This document shows positions 58,335 through 64,000 of a stretch of DNA of 64,000 nt, one piece after another. The first letter of the stretch is position 1. Every line of letters begins with the position of its first letter. The notes under the pieces were generated by a model that was not told where the DNA came from, did not search any database, and saw nothing but the letters and a program-made list of their open reading frames with translations. The DNA lies in assembly GCA_021464245.1 (NCBI GenBank), contig JADCRB010000046.1, positions 3,297,214 to 3,361,213 of the forward strand. Reading direction: 5' to 3'. This DNA is from Carallia brachiata (Eukaryota; Streptophyta; Magnoliopsida; Malpighiales; Rhizophoraceae). A program made the position numbers and the translations under genes.

Positions 58335-60695
58335 AATGCCTGTTACAACAATCACAATCATGGAAATTACTTCAATCATTTAACCAGTACGCTTTTTTGG
58401 GTTTATTTATTTATTTTTTACAAGTATGATACTGGATTCACAATGTAGTAATTCTGATACAAAAGAAACACGCCATCAATTTCAAGAAAAAATATTTTCT
58501 AAATTGATTGCCTGATATGGGACAAGGCACCTAAGGGTAGAGCATAAGTCCAGAAGCAAAGATCAACCAAAGAGGGATACTCCACCTGGCTTACGACCAG
58601 GAAGCAACAATATTCAGCTGAGCTGGTCATTAGAGATAATAAGCATGTCGCATGATATAACTTGAGGTTTTATGTAACATTAGCTAAATGACCGATTTAA
58701 GACATCACCTTAAAAGAAACATATTTAGTTCATGATATTTTCACTACACGTTTCAACGTAACTCAAGGGTGCCTCAGGCTAGATTAAAGTAATAGAAGGC
58801 AAAACAGGCAGCTTAACAGTCAACAACAGATTCATATCTAAATGTTAGGAATACAGTTCTGATTGTTATGTGTGAATTGCCGCTAATGGTGTTGAACCAT
58901 CCAATAAAAGCCTGTAAAAAGTACTAAAAGCTAAAATTGCGATAATTGGGTACACTCTCATGAGATGTACCAATTGACAAATCATCTAACTTTCACATGT
59001 TTCAAGCAAAGCAAACAAGCCATCGGATTTGTGTAGAAGTTCCTAATCTATCAGTGGCAGCCTTAACTATCAGCATTAATCAGTCAGTCAAAAACAAAAT
59101 TTTCAAACCCAGACCGCAGCTTCTCTGCAATGAAAACATCTCATTTTACTTGAATGTATGGATACAAATGCCAACAGAAAAGAAACATAGTACCATTATA
59201 AACAAACCAGTAAGTCCTTCCTGTGGACAGCACCCCACAACCAGATACGTGCAAAGCAAAAAATGCACTCCACGGCATGCTGACCCAAATAATAAAAAAA
59301 GGCATTAAACTCCAAATCAAAACCCCTATTTAATTGCTCTTGAGTGCAATTTAGCACTTCTCAACAAACAGTCATTTCCCAATACAAAAAAAGGACCAGA
59401 GCCATTCTCCGGGGGCAAAGATAACATTGAATTTTTAATCTTCTTTGTCCAAAACTAAATAAAACTTTCCATGTAATGAACTACATTTCCAAATATGGTA
59501 ACACATCAAAAACTTTTTTTTTTTCCTGGTGGGCTAGGGGGCAGGTGAAGATAGTAAGCAATTCATTAGTCCCCTCTGAGATTCAAACATTTCATCAACG
59601 TAAAGTTTATGACGATAATGACAACTCATAAATCAAGATCCAAGCCATTTACAAACTTGTATATTTAGTGCTCAGAGATTTCTGCAAAAAAAGTCAACCC
59701 AACAAACCATCCAAATGTGTCAAATGAGGCACAACTCCTCACGGAAAAAACAGGACTAATAATGAGCACTTGCAGCATAATTTTCTCTGGTATATTTACA
59801 AAAACCATGTAAAAAGAACCCTACAGTGGAATATCCTCTTTCACAATAAAGAACTTTGATTTGTTAACTGTTGACATGTATTTGGTCCATATATAAAACA
59901 ATCCCAGCAGGTATCCGCATTGACCCATTGAAAAATATGCAAGCATACATCTCAGAAAGACTTAGCATCACTTATTATAAATTATAATCCCCCTATACCA
60001 TTTTTAAATCTTTGATGACATTTTTTTTGAAAAGACCAATCAAAGGCAAAAGCCAAGATTTGTCCTTCCTTTATTTTAATTTCACTCTACCATCTCCTCA
60101 ACATTCCTCTCTCGAGCCAGGCTAAACCATGCGCTATTCCCATCCAATAAAAAGGTGATTCTGCATTATCTCATCTTAACCAATCGTCAGAATTGGGAAT
60201 TGAGTTGAGAAGTGCAAAGAATGACAAATTTGCGACCAGTTACCATTCCAAGATCGATCCTCCTTGACACTCACCCTATTAAGTTCTTCATGATGTTTCT
60301 ACTCAATATTCGAGCATTATCTACGCCAAATACATGCCAAAAAAGCAAATATTACTGTAAATCAGAATCAACCCACTCTCTCTCTCTCTCTCTCTCTTTT
60401 TTTATTTAGAAAAAGAACAGTAACTGAAGAATTGAGCTAAAATCAAGAAATAAAATAATAGAAAAAAAAAATTAAGAGACAAAATAAAGAAGTTAAAAGG
60501 TTAAAAAAAAAAGCCCACTTTCACATTCTTAGGCTAGGAAATAAATTAAATTAGCTAAATGCTTTCATATTCTTGAATTGCAATTAAAACCCACTTTCTA
60601 ACGGTCAAAAAAAAAAAAACAAAATCAATAAAGCAAGAAACCCAATTGGTTCCTAATTCTATTAGGATAAGGATTACCAATTTAATTATTTATTT
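58335..60695. repeat. Block B, paralogue of block A and holder of two empty insertion sites
   Basis: It matches 32960-34922 plus 44788-45567 in the same orientation. Position 58362-58380 is the uninterrupted counterpart of the LINE-like insertion. 60233-60260 (CAGTTACCATTCCAAGATC) is the uninterrupted counterpart of the LTR retrotransposon, with one CCATT. The segment 58750-59890 is longer than in block A. Non-coding. Confidence 0.8.
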
Positions 60696-61020
60696 CTCTA
60701 ATTTCACCTATGTTTTAATATAGAGCACCAATACATATTTTAAAATTTTATATCTCAATTAATGTTTCGATTGAAATTAAGATTAATATTTTTAAAACAA
60801 AATTGATAGATTTTAAAAATATAAAAATAACAAATATTTCAAAAATTATAAATTTTATTTCAAAAATATCAATCTTAATTTCAATTAAAATATCAACCAA
60901 AATAATAAATTTTACTACATTCTGCATTTTCTCTTAAATATATTACCGGTTATAAATCCTCCTAGGATGTGGATCCTTATATTATTTTAATGAAAAATAA
61001 GTCACGTAACGTCTATATAA
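60696..61020 (+). promoter_or_regulatory. AT-rich flank and recurrent promoter module (plus-strand copy 1)
   Basis: 60700-60990 is AT-rich with no gene. TAACGTCTATATAA at about 61007-61020 is followed by C-rich and CT-rich leader sequence and an ATG at 61136. It is the counterpart of the minus-strand module at 56299-56311 and the plus-strand module at 63149. Confidence 0.5.
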
Positions 61021-61074
61021 ACAAACAACCCCCCTCTCCTCTCAGATCAAATTAGTATCTTTCTATTTTTCCCT

Positions 61075-62010
61075 CTTTAACTTCCTCAAATTCCCTCTTC
61101 TTCTCCAGCGTCCTCTCTCTCTCTCTCTGATCTCCATGGCCAGTCCCTTAATTTCTTCAAGATGCTCTGTTTTCCAGCATCTTCTTTCTTGCTTTCTAGC
61201 ATCGTTATTGGCTGCAATCGATATGGACTCCGAAACCACCCCAAAGATCGCCAAGATTCGGTGCTACTGCGATTTGCACTGCTCCACTGGCTCCATTTTA
61301 TGCAACGGTAATCATGGGATTTTGTTTAAGATTCTTTCGTTCCTGTGTTCGTTTACTTGTTTTCTTTTTTATTGTTCTTTATAGAAATCTTTTTTTTTTT
61401 TTCTCTATTGATAATAATTTTTTTTTTATAAGGAAAGTACATCTGGGTCTTGAAGACCCAAGGTTGAAAGAAGGGAAGTCACCGCCAGAAGATGGTGGCT
61501 AAGATTTTGGGTTTTGAAGACACAGAGTGGAGCACCAAAGTACGGTGATTTATCGTTAATCTGTTAATGTTTTTCTCTAACTTCCTCTATTTCCCTCTTC
61601 TCCTCCGGCCTCCTCTCTCTCTCTGATCTCCGTGACCAGTTCTTAATTTCTTCAAGATGCTCTGTTTTTGAGTATCTTCTTTCTTCCTTTCTTTCTAGCA
61701 TTGTTATTGTCTGCAATCGATATGGACTCCGAAACCACCCCAAAGATCGCCAAGTTTCGATGCATTTTATGCTTATTCTTGCGGTTTGCACTGCTTCACT
61801 GCCTTCTTTTTTTATGCAATGGTAATTATCGGATTTTGTTTAAGATTCTTTCGTTCTCGTGTTCGTGTACTTGTTTTCTTTTCTATTGTTCTTTACATAA
61901 ATCTTCTTTTTCCGTCTATTGATAATTCCTTTTTTTTTTTTTGCCAAAACAGTAACTACATATGGGTTTTGAAGACAGAGAGCGGAGCACCAAATTTCGG
62001 TGATTTAACT
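61075..62010 (+). repeat. Two tandem first-exon-like units of about 480 bp, unidentified
   Basis: Unit 1 (about 61075-61560) and unit 2 (about 61561-62010) share CTTCAAGATGCTCTGTTTT, CAATCGATATGGACTCCGAA, ACCACCCCAAAGATCGCCAA and GGATTTTGTTTAAGATTCTT. In unit 1 the ATG at 61136 opens MASPLISSRC and continues through AIDMDSETTPKIAKI to ILCNG before GTAATC, an exon with a plausible donor. Unit 2 has lost the ATG context and the frame. I do not recognise the protein. A further partial unit lies at 63740-64000. Confidence 0.55.
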
Positions 62011-62094
62011 TTAATCTGCTAGTTTTTTAATTTCTACCTTTCCACTGAGTTGCCTTCATACTATAGTTTATAATACTCTTTTTTATTTTTTGAT

Positions 62095-62234
62095 TTGTTT
62101 TGGGAATGCCCTAAAAATTGTGCATCTGGTGCCAACTTCAGTGGAGATATCGGTGTCCCTGTTGGTTTTTCTGGAAACAACGAGTGCGCAAGCAATCTAC
62201 ACAGCTTATGTAGCGAAACTGGTGGACAACAGTA
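62095..62234 (+). pseudogene. MCM4 Walker A exon relic on the plus strand, internally deleted
   Basis: Read across frames: FGNALK, then ASGANFSGDIG, matching MCM4 FGGNALxLASGANFRGDIN. The P-loop GDPGTSKS is degraded to GFSGNNEC. AYVAK then follows, with TGGTGGACAACAGTAAG matching the exon end DPETGET plus donor. The segment normally between them (YIHKLSPRGIYTSGRGSS) is mostly missing. It lies on the strand opposite to units 1-3, so the MCM4-derived clusters point away from each other across block B. Confidence 0.7.
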
Positions 62235-62639
62235 AGAAAAGTTCTTTCTATCCTTCTGTTTCTATTCAGTTATACATTGAGTCAATCTTCTTGATATTGT
62301 CTTGGAAGATTCTGAGTAACAATGGTGCAGTGATTGATCATTAATCTAACAGATAATTTTAACTGATGATTTTGTCTCAGAAGATTCTGAGTCCAAAAGG
62401 GTCTACTGATGATGTGCTGCATGACTTGATGATTCTTTTTTTTTTTTTGGGTCCTATTTCAGCTGTGGGTCTGGATTACAAGGTGGCATTTAAAACTTGT
62501 TGACATTATGGAAGGCAAGTTCGACTTTGTTTGCATACTCTGAATGTGAAACTTTTTCTCTTGCTGTATATGTTCTAACTTTATTAGTCCTCTGTTCCTT
62601 TGTTCTTTTTTTTTTTTTTTTTTTTTGGTGGGAGGTTGG

Positions 62640-62806
62640 GGTGTTTGAGAGGTGAAGATCTTTATCTGATCCTAACAGAGAATGAGGTTTACAAGATTGG
62701 GAGGAAAGCCAAGCAAGAAGAAGATGGCACTGCAAAGGCTGACAATGAGGACAGTCGATCGCTTGTGGATGAAAAATCATTGAAGATGTTCAAGGCCCAA
62801 ACCTAG
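62640..62806 (+). pseudogene. Plus-strand copy of the recurrent exon-like piece
   Basis: After a T24 run, the frame reads GCLRGEDLYLILTENEVYKIG, then GTAKADNEDSRSLVDEKSLK, and stops. The minus-strand copies have CLSCEEENRVYKIERLDPN and CLSCDEENGVYKIGRLGPN plus VHEKSLK. The plus copy is four codons longer at the start and lacks the NRNEM part. Possible origin is the zinc-finger/OB region of MCM4 because of its place before the TYID exon, but the match is too weak to assert. Confidence 0.4.
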
Positions 62807-63148
62807 AAGACCAACTGTTTTGCTTTAAACTTTGTTTCTTATAGGCCTTTAAAAGATTAGTTTACCAATTTGAAGAATTAAAAAGATTTACTTTCTTTTT
62901 TGCTCAATTCCTCTTTTTGAGCCCAATAATAATTTATTATTATTATAATTATTATTATTTGTTGGATCTTTTTTTTTTTTAGTGATTATCATATCCCTTT
63001 AATACTATTACAATAGAGTTAAAGTTTTTTTCCTAATATAAATAAATAGACTGATTTAAGAGATGCAACGGTTATAAAAAAAACTTTTAAAGCAATCCTC
63101 TTACAAGTTGAATTTGTCTGTTAATTTATTTTTTAAAAAATAAATTAT

Positions 63149-64000
63149 GTAACGTCTATATAACTCGCCCCCTCCCTCTCTTACCGGCTCTGATCATCAA
63201 AACAGGAAATTTTGCTTTTTTCCTCTCAACTTTCTATTTCGCTCCTTTTCAAGCCTGTTTCCATCTCTCTCTGACGGACCTCCATGGCGAGTTTTCTTTC
63301 TTCAAGATGCCCGTACAGAAGTTCTGGTTCGCCTCCTCGAGCACGCGAAATGGTGAAAGCTGGCCCCAATACACTATTACTATAAAAGCGCAGCGGGAGG
63401 AAAAATTTCTACGCAGGTTCAAAGGCAACGATGATACAGGTTCTTGTAATGCATGTTCTTTTATTTTGTTCAATTTTTTTATATTTTATATTTCGGCTTC
63501 TTTATTGGTTAATTTTTCTTACTCTCTGATTTCCAAGAATCAATGAACATTCAACGATCTTGAGAGTTTAGCGAAAAGGGTCCGACTGAGGAATCAAATA
63601 ACGGTTGAATTCCGTCGTTTGCATTTTTGGTAAAGGTTTGTGGGAAAGATTTTCCTTTTTTTTTTTTTTTTTTGTTCTATTTCTTTTATAAAATTTGACT
63701 TGTGGGTTAATGTTGTGGCAAACTTACTCTTGTTCTTTCTGTCTTGCAGAATGCACATACAGACGCATTGATGGTGATGTTCAAATAAGAGATTTGAGAA
63801 TTACATATTATAACCAATCAAGCACAATAGATTCGATGCTTTTTATGCTTATTCTTGTTTACTCACTGCAGTTTGCGCTGCTTCACTGCCTTCCTTTTTT
63901 ATGCAATGGTAATTATCGGATTTTGTGTAAGATTCTTTCGTTCCTGTGTTTGTTTACTTGTCTTCTTTTTCATGGTTGTTTATAGAAATCTTCTTTTCCG
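63149..64000 (+). pseudogene. Third plus-strand promoter/first-exon module, running off the window
   Basis: TAACGTCTATATAA at 63149-63162 is followed by a CT-rich leader and ATGGCGAGTTTTCTTTCTTC at about 63282. Frames here give MASFLSSRCPYRSSGSPP (then stop) and, overlapping it, IKAQREEKFLRRFKG. After a probable intron with a T20 run, 63745-64000 reads ECTYRRIDGDVQIRDL and then repeats the ATGCTTATTCTTG...TGCAATGGTAATTATCGG part of unit 2 at 61765-61830. It is cut by the window end. Family unknown. Confidence 0.4.

Noticed and set aside
1..64000. CRISPR arrays, bacterial operons or organellar DNA
   Set aside because: No spaced direct repeats; intron-containing plant genes and plant retroelements throughout.

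Overview
This window is nuclear DNA from a flowering plant, most likely a eudicot (probably woody, though the sequence does not prove that). Genes with introns lie in long AT-rich spacers full of poly-A/T tracts, MITE-like and SINE-like elements, a plant-type Ty3/gypsy element, and recent segmental duplications. There is no sign of prokaryotic or organellar sequence, CRISPR arrays, tRNA or rRNA genes.

Layout. (1) 0.8-4.1 kb, minus strand: an apparently intact class II trehalose-6-phosphate synthase/phosphatase-like gene with three coding exons and 852 codons. (2) 4.1-15 kb: an AT-rich gene desert with two decayed RNase H relics and one MITE-like repeat. (3) 15.1-15.6 kb, minus strand: a one-exon membrane-anchored RING-H2 (ATL-type) ubiquitin ligase. 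(4) 16.9-32.4 kb: a tandem segmental duplication of about 7-8 kb. Each copy carries a plant natriuretic peptide/EG45-like gene. Copy 1 is intact (two exons, 129 aa). Copy 2 is a pseudogene with two single-base deletions. Copy 2 has gained two MITEs whose target-site duplications and empty sites can be read directly by comparing the copies. (5) 32.96-45.57 kb: block A, a segment present again at 58.3-60.7 kb (block B). Block A is interrupted by an 810-bp LINE-like insertion and by a 9.87-kb Ty3/gypsy LTR retrotransposon of the dual-RNase-H (Tat/Retand-like) type with a perfect CCATT target-site duplication. Block B preserves both pre-insertion sites. (6) 45.6-58.0 kb (minus) and 61.0-64.0 kb (plus): two divergent clusters of decayed, repeatedly duplicated exons. 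I identify many of them as coming from the replicative helicase subunit MCM4. They are mixed with a recurrent promoter/first-exon module I could not identify.

The most notable item is in the retrotransposon. Between the integrase end and the 3' LTR there is an uninterrupted 214-codon ORF encoding a WUSCHEL-type (WOX) homeodomain followed by a WUS-box-like ILPLFP motif. It looks like a plant stem-cell transcription-factor gene captured by an LTR retrotransposon. It is intronless, has its own TATA-like element upstream, and is followed by an A22 tract that could be a fossil poly(A) tail. The gag-pol frames around it are broken, yet the two LTRs are close to identical and the WOX frame is open.

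Motif assignments come from reading the translations and from family knowledge; no database search was run. Splice sites were placed by hand using GT-AG rules and family alignment.
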